From Limnomonas spitsbergensis (Eukaryota > Chlorophyta > Chlorophyceae > Chlamydomonadales): 64,000 nt of DNA. The stretch spans positions 3,906,001 to 3,970,000 of the forward strand of contig JAYJMM010000105.1 of the NCBI GenBank assembly GCA_037349105.1. The letters run 5' to 3'. Shown one piece after another: positions 53,101 through 64,000 of this stretch (its first letter is position 1; every line of letters starts with the position of its first letter). The notes under the pieces are model-generated. The model was given only the letters and a program-made list of their open reading frames with translations, was not told where the DNA came from and ran no database searches. The position numbers and the translations under genes were made by a program.

Positions 53101-56100
53101 CGCTGACCAGCCAATGCCCTCCCTCCCAACTGTCACACCGCTGACCAGCCAATGCCCTCCCTCCCAACTGTCACACCGCTGACCAGCCGATGCCCTCCCT
53201 CCCAACTGTCACACCGCTGACCAGCCAATGCCCTCCCTCCCAACTGTCACACCGCTGACCAGCCAATGCCCTCCCTCCCAACTGTCACACCGCTTACCAG
53301 CCAATGCCCTCCCTCCCAGCTGTCACACCGCTGACCAGCCAATGCCCTCCCTCCCAACTGTCACACCGCTGACCAGCCAATGCCCTCCCTCCCAACAGTC
53401 ACACCGCTTACCAGCCAATGCCCTCCCTCCCAACTGTCACACCGCTTACCAGCCAATGCCCTCCCTCCGAACTGTCACACCGCTTACCAGCCAATTTTCT
53501 GCAAGTTCACACACGCACCTTGCGCCCCAGCAGGCCCTGGAGCACGTTTGTGCGATCTAAGCAGTCGATGCAGTTGGTGCGCACGACACCCAGCTGCTTG
53601 CTGACAATGCCCCGGGATGAGCACATGAAGGACCCGTAGCGTGTGAAGTCAGCGGAGATCTGAGAAGGGTAGAATTGAGCGGGTGGCTGGTAAGTTACAT
53701 ACGCGGGGTGAGGTACATTCTGGGGGTGGTGGCAGAACAAAGTCGGTCCAGGGACAATGCCGCGTCTAGGCCTTAATAAGAGAGTGGGGGCAGAGATAAT
53801 TTCAATGGGGGACACATTTGACTTGGGGCAAATTTGACAATTTTGACAATTTTGACTAGGGACAATTTTGACAATTTTGACTGGGGACAATTTGACTACC
53901 GTTGGGGCAGGGCCGTAGTGAGAAGATGAGTCAGGGGGAGTCGGATCAGGGACAGATTGGTGCAGGGGCATTGAACAGAACATGATCTACAGTGTTGCAG
54001 CGTGCGCGTTGGAAGGACACGAGGCTCATATTGTACCTTTGAGCTACTGGTTGGTTGCTGCAGTGGACATGGCCCTAGACCAATCGGGTTGAAGCGTACA
54101 ACAGTTTCTTTCACGGTCTACCCTAAGCGGGTTCATCAGCTGCCGGAGTTATTGGAGCATATGAGTGCCGTTGAGGCGTGCCATGGCAACTGGCTGCGAC
54201 ATAATGCCGCTCCATTCGAAGAAATGTGGGGGGAACAGCTCGTGTGAGTAAAGCACATAGATGGGACAGGGGTGGTTTCCATGACGTCGTTGTTCAACTG
54301 GTGCTGAAATACAAAATCTGCGGATTCGCGGCAAAAAGCAAAACATACATCTTGGTCAAACCAAACCATTTCATATCATTCCATACCAGTCTGGATACAC
54401 CCTGCCCAATCCCCCCCCCCCCCTCTTCGAATGAAAGCATTCCACTGATTTGTTAGTGTGCCTATGCTTAAATTCAGCAATATCACGGCCCAGGTCAGGC
54501 AGAATCTGCTTTTGCAAGCCCTTTTGATTAAGCCACCAAGTGTGGGCTGGTCGATTGAGGCCTGGACCCAATCGGGCCAGTGGTGGCCGCCTGGCGGCCC
54601 CCAAAGGTAGCCTGGCAAGCCATTAAATAAACACCAGAGCATCGTCCCCACCTGGTCCCACAGGAGCGACATTCGGTGGTACCGCTTTGTCCCACACTCT
54701 TTATGGAAGTCGAACGCAATGTACTTGGCACCCTCGCTGCTGCTCCTGCTGTACAGGTCAAAGTTGTCCTGAAACAGTTTTGCGAGCTTGCCCTCTGCAA
54801 GCATCAAAGGAGGGGAAAGTGTCATGGGAAAGGCAAGCAGGCAAGCATCCTAGGAGGGGAAAGTGTCAAGGGAGGCAAGTATCCTAAGAGGGAAAAGTGC
54901 CATGGGAGGCAATCAGGCAAGTGTCACAGGAGGGGAAAGTATCAAGTGAGGCAAGCATCATAAGGGAAAGGTGTCATGGGAGGCAACCAGGAAGGTTTAT
55001 ATGGGACCCTGCCATAGCTGATGAGGTCAAACACACCCTGGAGCAGCTGAACGGAAGCATTGCGGTGAGCTATGCGCGGGAGTGTACAGGTGATGAGAGA
55101 CGATACAGAAGGGATTTATGCAGAGGGACAGATTCAGGACTGCAGAACATGTAGCTTAAAGCTGTTTGACCTTAGAGGTTTGAGAGTGTCCACAGCAAAT
55201 AAATTGGCTGTACGGAGAGTGTGCATGTTCAAGAGCGAGGAGCGCGCAGATAAAAAGTGAGGAGTGCATCAGAGAGGACGTGGCAGAGTGAAAACCCATC
55301 TGGCTGTGCGACACTCCCATCCTAAGTACTTCCCAGTGCAAAGCAAACCGGAATTCATCTCTGGAACAGAATCTCACATTGATGGGCCTCAAAATGTCAA
55401 GTTTTCCAACGGTAAGTATGTGCGGTTCGGGGCATGGTGCTTCCCCTGCTAACATGAATGCCTGGGCATCCAGAGCTTTGCTGTGCGCGTGTGTGTGATT
55501 GCCCCTCCACACGCAAACCTCCCTCCATGCACCGTTCAAATCCTGCCATGTAACACCGCAAAGCCGTACCAAAGCCCCTACATAACCGACCACAGCCATG
55601 CCATGCCCTGCATACCGCACCACAGCCATGCCCTGCCCTGCATACCCTGCCACAGCCATGCCATGCCCTGCACACCCCACCTGCCATGCCATGCCCTGCC
55701 CACCCCATCACAGCCATGCCATGCCCTGCACACCCCACCTGCCATGCCATGCCCTGCCCACCCCATCACAGCCATGCCATGCCCTGCACACCCCCACCTG
55801 CCATGCCATGCCCTGCACACCCCACCACAGCCATGCCATGCCCTGCACACCCCACCTGCCATGCAACCTTGCAAAGCCACGCCCTGCATACCCCACCACA
55901 CTCCCACGCACCCCCTCCATGCTGGTTGACCAAGTTGATCGCGATGACCTCCTTGTACTGTTCTTTCAGACTGTTGAAATGCTTGGCAAACGCCGGCCCT
56001 TGCTCCTCATCCAGCGCGAATTGCTGCACACATAGGCGCACCGCGCACAAGGTCAAAAATTAGTTGTCATTAACTTCTGAATCAAGCCCCACACCCAGTA

Positions 56101-59100
56101 CAGCAGTCGGGAAAGGGCAGCATAACAGAATGCTGCGACCACACGTGAAAGATAACCGCGCACACGCACAGTCGCAATCTTAGTTAAAAGACCGTCACCC
56201 ACCAACACACAGACATCTGCTCACAAGCCCGACCACAGCTTCTGTCCATTCGGCAGCTGCTGCTGTGTCTAGGCATGCCGCTCTGCTTCGCTGGCATGCG
56301 GTAGCAAGCAGAGCTGCCACTTGCCACGTGTGATGGAATATCACATGCCATGCACCCTGCCAGGGTTTCCTTTTTTGGTTACACGTTCAAATCCGGCAGG
56401 CCGCTCAGCAGCAGCCGAAGGCCCAATTAAGACGAAATCTGGACCGGTTTGCAATTTGTGACCAAACCAGCAAAGCTGCCCATGAATGGGGTGTTCGGCC
56501 TGCGGCCGGAGTGTAGCTGATAAGTAGCTGAGTCACAAAAGGAAACACTGCCCCCTGCACGCTCACCTTGGTAGGCTTGTACTTCAGGTTGGGCATTTCT
56601 GTCCAGAGCAGAGGGATCGAGCCTCGGATCTGGATGAACGAGGCGACAGTCGGCACCTCATCTCTGGAAGGCTCCACCTGCAGCAGCTGCTCAGTCTCGA
56701 CAAAATTCGCCACATGGCCTGCGGGCAGAGCGACACAAAAGTCCAGCCAGCATGGCAAGCCACGACGCAGGACAGGCGCAGCGAAAGAAGGTAGCTGCGC
56801 TGGCAGGCCCTGAAGCAGTTAACGCACACAGCAAAGCAGTATTTTGGTGCTGTCACCAGGAGCTGCATGCTGCTGCAAAAGGTGACGCATGGGGTTCATG
56901 CCTTGCATGCAGGGAGCAAATGGCAGCGCCTCTAAATTCTCTTCTATCCATCCAGACGCAGCCAATGCTTCACCGTTCCTCCCATTCAGCAGCCGGCTGA
57001 CCGGCGCATCTCCTGGCTTGCACCAGCCCACATGCATGGGCAGCAGCGTATTCTAGGTTAATTCAGCTTCAATTCGGCTACTTCACAGTCTGCGGCCAGA
57101 AGGGCCTGATGCAGCCAGCCCTGCTACTTAAACCATAGACTGTCAGATGGGCTGTGGGCACAGTGTTGTCTCTCTCAACCAAGAGGTGATGACCGTCTGG
57201 TTTTGTCTCTATCAACCAAGAGGTGATGACCGTCTGGTTTTGTCTCTATCAACCAAAAGGCGATGACCGTCTGGTTTTGTCTCTATCTACCAAGAGGTGA
57301 TGACCGTCTGGTTTTGTCTCTATCAACCAAGAGGTGATGACCGTCTGGTTTTGTCTCTATCAACCATGAGGTGATGACCGTCTGGTTTTGTCTCTATCAA
57401 CCAAGAGGTGATGACCGTCTGGTTTTGTCTCTATCAACCAAAAGGTGATGACCGTCTGGTTTTGTCTCTATCAACCAAGAGATGACGACCGTCTGGTTTT
57501 GTCTCTATCAACCAAGAGATGATGACCATCTGGTGGCCCCACAAAGATGGGGTCCCGCATGCAGTAAAATAAATACTATAGGACAACCGCGGTCAGTCCC
57601 TCAGCCCTGGTCCATGCAAACGAAAGCTTGAAACAACACTGGGGGGTTGTCCCTCCCCAGCGCTGTGGAAAAAGATCCATCCGCTCACCCTCCGTGTCCG
57701 CCCCGCGCCTCCAGTGCCGCGTCCCTGCCCGATGAATGGAGCGGCGAGCTATCAGAGTCAGGGAGGCGCTGGTTGCGGAAGATCCACCTTGCTTCGGATC
57801 CACAGACTTGAACTGCAAGTCCGACAGCTGACGCACAAAGCCAAAGATAGCCGGAACCACAAACCTGCAAAGGTAACAAAAAATAAGCAACCAGCCTACT
57901 GACCGATGTGCCAACGCATGATGCATAACGGTTGTATAGCTTGAACGGCCTTGATATTCCATCACTCGTGGCAAGTGGCAGCTCTGCTCGCTACCGCATG
58001 CCAGCAAAGCGGAGCAGCATGCCCAGACACACAGCAGCAGTTGCCTAATGGACATGCGCCGATATGACGGGCTTCAATCCCCATTTTTGCAAGCAGCACA
58101 TTCATTCCCCAGTCAAGCCTGGCTCCCGGCCACCAATGTCCCTCAATCTATCAGCAGCACAAGTCCCCAAGCTGCTCGTCCTTTTCATGTCCACGCAATT
58201 ACAAGTATTTTCTCCCCCACTGGGCTATGGAAAACGCTTATATTCTGTACAGTGTACGATTTACGCACATCACAGCGCTCATTCAGCCAACCTGTGTGCG
58301 CCCGCTGCTATAATGGGGCGGGACATGGCGCCATTCCAGAAGAACTGCTGCTCCGCTCTGTATGCAGCGGTCTGCAAGGCCGGCGTCTGGTCCGGCGCCA
58401 CGACTGACGCGCGCTGCGCGGATAGCGTCACGTCGTAAAAGTGCGAGAAGTACAACGACCGTCCCACACCTCCTGGCTTGACGCCCTCGGTGAGAAGCTT
58501 CAGGAGCGTGCGGTTCTCTCTGCACGGCGTCAGGTGTGGGGTCAACCAGTGAGTGTCACAGGTGATAGTCTTAGTCCTCATGCCGATAGAAGTGGGCATG
58601 TGGACACCATTTCCATCCATTGTATGTGGTGGAACAGTGCGGTTGCCTATGCATGGCACTCAGGGAGGGGGGAGCCCATGGGCCTCTGGCAGCTGCAGCT
58701 TCTGATCTATTGCAGCAATGTCTGCTTGCGACCTGGTTCCACGAGTTTAGCAAGCGCTTGTAGGACTGTTAGCTGTTGGTGAGATATTAGTCCTCATGAT
58801 GTCTGCTCTGGACGCAGTCAGGATGCAATGGACACCCATCTAAAAGATGTAGGGTGCACGGAGCGTGCTGCTAGCATGGTGGCGATATGCTCACGCCGTT
58901 TGCATGACCAAGAGTGTCTCCGTCGTGCTTGCTTTGCTTGGCCTGGCTGCATGATCCTAACCTGGCCGATTTGAACTCGTTGGATGTGACCACCATCGTG
59001 TCTGTGACCTCGTAAATGTCAGCTCCGAGCACGTTCGCCACAACAGTGGCCGAGATCGCTACGATGACAGCATGTCCTGTCGAGAGGATCAGGCAGCAAG

Positions 59101-59386
59101 CGTGTACGTCGGTTAAAGATGATCGGCTAGATTGCTTACTCCCAAGCGGAACAGGGAAAGCGCGACTGAGCACACCTTTGAACAAGTGGCAAACACCCAA
59201 GACAGCTGCGATGGGGACAGATCCCCGCTGGGTCGCAGAGGTCAGCTGCTGCACAGATCCCGTCCGAAAATCGATTGACAAAGTCTCCAGCTTGGTTTCT
59301 CTCGTCCCTGGATCTGGTTGAAATGCTACTGAGCTTTCTCCAATAAGCATGCATAGCTTTTGATGAGGAACAATAGAGGCGTCCAT
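50137..59386 (-). CDS. SAC1: SAC1-type phosphoinositide phosphatase
   Basis: Dephosphorylates PI4P and related lipids on ER/Golgi membranes. Twelve minus-strand exons join in phase throughout: 59176-59386, 58962-59076, 58292-58519, 57689-57864, 56567-56718, 55912-56023, 54652-54794, 53519-53659, 52321-52456, 51667-51813, 51068-51210 and 50137-50307, giving 624 aa, about the length of yeast Sac1. Landmarks in order: [74 protein letters not shown]. The catalytic CX5R lies in [14 protein letters not shown] (Cys409, Arg415), followed by [15 protein letters not shown] and [18 protein letters not shown]. Two hydrophobic segments end the protein, at about 540-557 and 576-596, matching the membrane anchor of Sac1 rather than soluble synaptojanin forms. 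The tail RKKM resembles a dilysine ER-retrieval signal. Several introns hold minisatellites. Start: the first ATG of the N-terminal SAC exon. Confidence 0.92.
50370..50415 (+). repeat. Dispersed repeat, family 2 fragment
   Basis: Contains 'acccgctgggccctgctgaa' and 'gctcggccgcgtgggg' inside the last intron of SAC1. Confidence 0.4.
50528..50575. repeat. Perfect 20-bp inverted repeat with 8-bp loop
   Basis: Arms at 50528-50547 and 50556-50575 are exact reverse complements (purine-rich arm, 6 G then agagagaagatcgt). It lies in intron 11 of SAC1 and would form a strong hairpin in either strand. Confidence 0.9.
51490..51630 (-). repeat. Dispersed SINE-like repeat, family 1
   Basis: The plus strand shows 'ggaccaaaccggcctgcaac', 'ggtgaccaaagcagcaagg' and 'gaagtgtagctgac'. 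It is closely related to the copy at 56395 and sits in intron 10 of SAC1. Confidence 0.55.
52965..53505 (+). repeat. 38-bp minisatellite in SAC1 intron 8
   Basis: About 14 nearly identical copies of a 38-bp unit with 'ccctccctcccaactgtcac' and 'accgctgaccagccaatg'. The array ends about 15 bases from exon 8. Confidence 0.95.
54800..54995 (+). repeat. Degenerate repeats in SAC1 intron 6
   Basis: Six or so copies of 'ggaggggaaagtgtca' alternating with 'gggaggcaagcatc', with variable spacing. Confidence 0.75.
55595..55905 (+). repeat. Minisatellite in SAC1 intron 6
   Basis: Copies of 'gccatgccatgccctg' alternating with 'cacaccccacctgccatg' or 'caccccatcacagccatg', in a higher-order pattern of about 54-57 bp. 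The array ends next to exon 6. Confidence 0.9.
56395..56535 (-). repeat. Dispersed SINE-like repeat, family 1
   Basis: Plus strand: 'aaatccggcaggccgc', 'gacgaaatctggaccgg', 'gtgaccaaaccagcaaagc' and 'ggagtgtagctgataag'. It lies in intron 5 of SAC1, just before exon 5's left edge. Confidence 0.55.
57165..57535 (+). repeat. 37-bp minisatellite in SAC1 intron 4
   Basis: About ten near-identical copies of a 37-bp unit with 'caaccaagaggtgatgaccg' and 'tctggttttgtctctat'. Confidence 0.95.
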
Positions 59387-59700
59387 GATGCCAAATTTGG
59401 AATCAAGCGTTCAAATTTCCAGCAGTAATCCAACGCCCCTGCAACGTTCCCAACGAGGGTGTATTACTGTTGGCGGGGGACAGAGAGTCTGCGCTTTCTC
59501 TATTTTCTTGTCAACGCCTACGGATTGCAAGTACCAGACAGATCCACAGCTCTCGTGTACAGCTCTCGTTAGAAAATGAACAGGAAGGAAATCAAACCCC
59601 GGATCCAGAGGCACGGATCAAACCAACCAGTAAGCAAACCAACGTAAGAGGGATTGTGAATACATTGGAAAGCGGCATATTGAACATACTGTTTGATAAC

Positions 59701-59762
59701 TGAAATGGGAGGTGCACTAGCAGGTGAGCCCGGCTCGCCTGCTGGGTGCACCTCCCATTTCA
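59701..59762. repeat. 62-bp near-perfect palindrome
   Basis: Two arms of about 31 bases with no spacer. The outer 17 bases match exactly, and the inner part has two mismatches and a one-base bulge. It lies about 315 bases upstream of the SAC1 start codon. It may be a foldback element or its excision scar. Confidence 0.85.
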
Positions 59763-60039
59763 GCTGGTACTACTGTATCTCAGCATCCCATGCATCCACT
59801 TTGCGTCAAGATAGGGGTTCTGTCTTGGGTCCAAATAGCTACTAGTGAATGAGTGTTTGAAATGAAACATGCTACTTGTGATGCCTAGATGTGCCTGCTG
59901 AGTTTTGGGTGCTGGGCTCCTGGCAAGTTAGTGCTTGGTATGTAAACAATGCCTCACTACCTCAGTAAAAGTAATAGTACCAAAGCCAACCACAGCAAAG
60001 ACTCTGTACCAGCCTGATACCACAGTGTATTTTATCAGC

Positions 60040-60235
60040 AGCTATAAATCAGCTACATCTCGATCTTAAGCCAAATGGACAACTGCAGCAAGCGCTACTT
60101 GAGTGCTTGGGCTACCGGCCTTCAGTCGAAATGGACAACTGCAGCAAGTGCTGCTTGACTAACTTGAGTGCTTGGGCTACCAGCTACAGGCCGGTCAAGG
60201 TTAAATCCCCATACATTTCCCAGTAACAGGTCGGC
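60040..60235 (+). repeat. Dispersed SINE-like repeat, family 1, internally duplicated
   Basis: Contains 'cagctataaatcagctac', then two copies of 'aaatggacaactgcagcaag' and 'gagtgcttgggctacc', then 'ggccggtcaaggttaaatcc', which holds the best box-B-like match of the family (GGTTAAATCC). Confidence 0.55.
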
Positions 60236-61911
60236 CGGGGCCTGCCACCAACAGGGTGCAATAGAATCAGCACTCGCACCAACCGGTGCATGTATTTGAT
60301 GGGCGTTGGTGGTTTCAAGGTTGATGATTGTCAGCTATGATGCCATGCTCAGCAGGGCTTCCAAATTTTCTGATGCTGCCCCTCTGTGTCCTCACAATTG
60401 CCGGTATTCTTGAATTCACAGCATGCCATGAGAGCTGCCTCTTCCAGTGCATGTCATGTGAAGCTGCCTTTTTCAGAAGCTTACCGTAAGGCTTCGAATA
60501 TGGCATGATGCATATTTTGACTGCATGCAGCGTGGGCTTATGCCCTTACAAGCAACATCGACTCAGCAGAGCTTGCTTGGCAGCTCAGCTTCTGAGTGAA
60601 AGGTCCGGCTGCCCCAAAAATCTTTTGTTTCATGAGCACTTCCTCCTCTGACACCACCTGATCACAAGGTCTTGTCAACATTCCTGCCATGGTTGAGACA
60701 ACACCGGGATATGAAGCCATGCATTCATGCTATTCGAGTGCTCTCATGCCCTCTCATTGGCGTGTCATGCAGTTAGCGGGGCATCGTGTTTCAAGGTGTG
60801 ATGCAAACACTCAGTCTCTCGCCCTGATGTCCGACAGTCTCATCGCAACGTCAGAAATGTCAGCATAACACTCGATGCCATTTTGAATCCACGCCAGAAA
60901 GGTCACATGAGACTTCTAGAGGTCGCGCAATGTGAACCTTTCACTCGGGACAAAACCGGTATGTAAGGCAGAACTGCATGGCAAAGTGCTTGACAACTGC
61001 AGCCATGAATGCAGGTGGGCATATTTCTGGCCTGCTAAAATCGGGCTAAAAATGGGCTGGTCGGTCTGTTTGTGAAAGGCTGTGACCTGTGTGCATGGTG
61101 CAAGGCATAAGATTATAGGAAGTGGTCGTGGGAGCATGCCTGTTATCTTTGTCGAATACGGTAGTTGCATTTTCAGGCAAAATAAGCCGCTTGATACGAG
61201 CAGCATGCATGGCGATTGATCTTGGACAGGACGCCTGGGTGGGCGTGGTGGGCGTGGCATGCCCCAGTAGAAACCGCTCCAGCACCGAGGCCGAAAATGA
61301 GCCCAACTAGGCACCTAACATTGTTTCTGCGTTTGGGTTTCGACGAAGGCACATATTTCTTGGCCATCCATTTTTGCATCTACGACCGACACGGGTCGAC
61401 CAGGCCAGACCAACAGCTGTTAGTCAACACGGATTCGTGTGTACGTCTTCGGTACCCGACTTGCCTCTATTGGCTGCTGAGCGCTCGTCGACATCTTGTT
61501 ATGCAATCCACTTGCGTTAACAGCAAGGTGAACAACCCCGATGAGCATCTTGGCTGGGCATGGGCAGGGAGAATGGGTTTCGGGGGCATAGTCCTCATGG
61601 GCTCATGGCAGTCTTTCTTCTCCCTCGTCAGCGTCTGTTACCTTTTACGACCCTTTCTCACGCCGAACCGCACCCTAGCAGCCTTATCTCTCACCACGAC
61701 ATTTCATATCATGATGACGAAAATATCTAGTCTGCTAATGCACTGTTCTTTTCAGAGGCAGATTGGGGGTTCCTATCCATACCGACATGTGCTTCTTCCC
61801 CAGCTTCATCCCTAATTCTTTTTTTAGTAGACAACAAAATGCCGCGTCGCATGTTTTCTGTCAATCTGACGGGTGCGTACCTTGTGCTGCATCCACCCTC
61901 AGGGTTGCCAC

Positions 61912-64000
61912 ATGCTTCTTCGCATTGCCTTCTTCGGGGGACTCCTAACGTTAGGTAAGTAAGAAACTTCAACTGTGGCTTCAAGGTCCATCACGCATGC
62001 AAGCTTGTCCTCGAATATGCATGACACCTGCTTCGCTCCTCCGCAGGTCTTGCCTCTGACAGCAGCAGATCCCTGTCAGCCAACCAAGACCCCCTCATGT
62101 AAGCAATTATCATCTCCTCCATGCAGCTTGATCCTGCATCCCCTCATTTAGCGAAATCACATTTCCTCCATGCAAAATCCCTGCATCCATGTACACTGCA
62201 TGCATGGACTGAAGAACACCATTCCGTCAGCGCAGCCCATGCTGACCATGCAGCCCCTCCTGCCCCACAGATTCTCGGAATGGCAGGCACTGAATCCCGG
62301 GGGTGCCATTCCCGATTATCTCATCCCCACCACCGATCGGCTGTGCCAGGATGGATCCTGCTGCAATTCCGACTACTTGGCCTCCCCGTACCGCCTGCAG
62401 CACCTCAACAGCAGCCTCTGGACCATCGGCCAGCAGGTCATGACCACCTTCTACATGAAGATTTCCAGTGACGCACAGCTGTGCGTCGGCTACGCTGGCG
62501 CAGACAGCTGCTGCACTGCAGACATCTCCAAAGTGTGGTTAGATGTTGGTGAGTGGCTCGCAATGCATTATCCCCTGAAACCATGAAGCATTAAGCCACC
62601 AGTACCTAAGTACTGCTTGAATGACCAAGCTGAAACCACTGAGCTTCTAAAGGCACATCAGCTGAACAAATCCTGTCCTGGCCTGTCGATGATATGCTCG
62701 AGTGAGGTGAGGTTACGCTGCTTTAAGGAATGTGTTTCTGCAGCATCCAAGTTCTTCTGGAGGTAAACCAGAAGCCACCTCCCAACCCACTGACCGCATG
62801 ATGGTACCTGCAATATTCTGCATACGACCCGCACGTGTCTCCCCCAATATCTGCAGACCCCACGCTCAAGGTTGAGTATTTCTCCCTGGGCGGCAAGACC
62901 AGCAACTTCGTCATCTCCCAAGATCAATACGGCATGTCCCTGGACATGCCTGCTGACCTCGAGGCCCTCTCAATCCCCACCACCGGTAAGCTTCAAAGGA
63001 CCAAGAAAAATGGCAGACCGGGCGGCCCTCTGCAATCTAGGAGGCATTAGTCGCCAGCGTATCTGTCAGATAGTATAATGTTTTGGCAAGCATTACAGAG
63101 CGTGAAAAAATCATGATGTGTCCCAGATGACACCCAGTAGCCATTCAGTGGTATCTGGGGTACAGCTGTCTCCAACCTCTGCTACATTGCACTTGGATGC
63201 AAGGACTACAGCGTAAAAAACGCAGCGCCTGTGTCACGTCAGCATTGCTTGCCTTGACCACAGCCTTCCCCTCACTTGATTCGGCTCCTTGATCCTGCAG
63301 GGATGATGATGACAGTGACGGTGTCTGGCAATGCCACCACGCTCTGCGCGCCCCCCGAGTATCTCCTAGGCCTCACCTCAAGCTTCCCACCGATCTGCCA
63401 GATCATCACGCAAGGCGCTGCACCAGGCGGCAGACCCAACTCCTGCTGCCCCTATGGCCTGGGCCTGCCAGTCAACCCCGCCGTGGCATTTCCCGCAACC
63501 CTGCCTCAGTGCATTGAGGCGATCGAAAGCACGCCTTTCTCCGTGCAGCTGGAGAGCGTCTCCACGCCCGCCCTGATGCCCTCGTATGCCATGCTACCGA
63601 TGGCTGAGGAGAGCGAAAACTCGGTTTACTCCAACTTCACATTCACGGTCACGGCGTCTGGCGCTTGCGACGCCGCCGCCATCAATGCCTGCTGCGGTAT
63701 CACGATCAGCGGCGTCCAGTTCACCATCGCAAACTCAGCGGTCAATCCATCAGTACCCACTTTCTTCAGCCTTCGGGTCGATGGCCAGCCCTCCGTGATG
63801 CTTGATCAGGACTTTGTGCGTTCAGGTGCGTACATGGTCTTCACGGCCCGCGGCCTCGGCCTGGCCCCTGGATCCCCACCCGCCACCATTGTCATGACAC
63901 TGCTCCTGGCCCAGAGCAGCACGCAGCTGCCCGAGATTTGCAGCCAAGGCACTCCCAGCTCCGACACCGTCGGCAGCTGCTACTACGAACTGCTTCCTGA
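61912..64000 (+). CDS. Pherophorin-like extracellular matrix glycoprotein, 5' part
   Basis: Pherophorins are secreted glycoproteins of the volvocalean extracellular matrix. Five exons join in phase: 61912-61954, 62047-62098, 62271-62548, 62857-62985, and 63301 to the window end. The ATG at 61912 gives a clean signal peptide (MLLRIAFFGGLLTLGLA, split by the first intron). The first domain has the pattern SPYRLQHL...TTFYMKIS...LCVGY...SCCTADISKVWLDV. The second, after LPQCIEAIESTPFSVQL, has NFTFTVTASGACD...NACCGITISGVQFTI. Both show the aromatic-rich strand and the Cys-Cys pair seen in pherophorin domains. No hydroxyproline-rich hinge has appeared by the window end. NFT, NSS and NAT are possible N-glycosylation sites. 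An earlier ATG at 61840 with a GTGCGT donor could give another 5' exon, but its frame does not join the signal peptide. The family call rests on recalled pattern, not a search. Confidence 0.72.

Larger units (their letters stand above)
59387..61911. other. Intergenic region between divergent SAC1 and pherophorin-like genes
   Basis: It should contain both promoters. It holds a 62-bp near-palindrome (59701-59762) and a family 1 repeat with an internal duplication (60040-60235). 61216-61815 is open on the plus strand for about 200 codons and partly open on the minus strand, but no domain is recognisable. No RNA gene was seen. Confidence 0.45.

Noticed and set aside
12622..53505. CRISPR array among the regularly spaced repeats
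   Set aside because: The arrays are head-to-tail without unique spacers, and the intron-rich genes show that this is eukaryotic nuclear DNA.
54897..55154. Plus-strand helical-looking ORF near 55.0 kb
   Set aside because: It lies in SAC1 intron 6 next to degenerate repeats, with no partner exons on that strand.
55483..56063. Plus and minus ORFs rich in Cys, His, Pro or Gly across 55.5-56.0 kb
   Set aside because: Minisatellite in SAC1 intron 6. Only 55912-56023 on the minus strand is exon.

Overview
This window looks like nuclear DNA of a volvocalean (Chlamydomonadales) green alga. The reasons are intron-dense genes with tandem repeats inside the introns, a secreted protein with pherophorin-type Cys-pair domains at the right edge, a large Ser/Pro-rich cell-wall-type glycoprotein, an RWP-RK transcription factor and dispersed short repeats. 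I cannot name the species. Gene models were built by hand from similarity remembered from protein families plus agreement of splice phase between exons. No transcript or database evidence was available.

Layout, left to right. 252-5584 (+): a probable five-exon gene for a low-complexity, Gln/Pro-rich protein of unknown function. 6925-7636 (-): a small J-domain co-chaperone with an HPD motif. It is divergent from the gene at 7998-17773 (+), a twelve-exon malonyl-CoA decarboxylase, and the two share a promoter interval of about 360 bp. 17774-23700: mostly repeats with two weak candidate exons. 24472-25844, perhaps to 26346 (+): an RWP-RK transcription factor with a frame change near its 3' end. 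27648-40370 (-): one uninterrupted 4240-codon open frame of a Ty3/gypsy-like retrotransposon. It has a capsid-like region, three CCHC knuckles, an aspartic protease motif, reverse transcriptase and RNase H, but no integrase, so the element seems truncated on its 3' side. 43228-46542 (+): a secreted protein with a Kazal-like module followed by more than 700 residues of Ser/Pro repeats. 50137-59386 (-): a twelve-exon SAC1-type phosphoinositide phosphatase, 624 aa, with its CX5R active site and two C-terminal membrane segments. 61912-64000 (+): the 5' part of a pherophorin-like extracellular matrix protein running off the window.

The genes do not form a pathway. They cover lipid metabolism (malonyl-CoA decarboxylase), phosphoinositide turnover (SAC1), protein folding (J protein), transcription (RWP-RK) and extracellular matrix (two secreted glycoproteins). 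Non-coding sequence is dominated by minisatellites, with a different unit in nearly every long intron, and by at least two dispersed short-repeat families.
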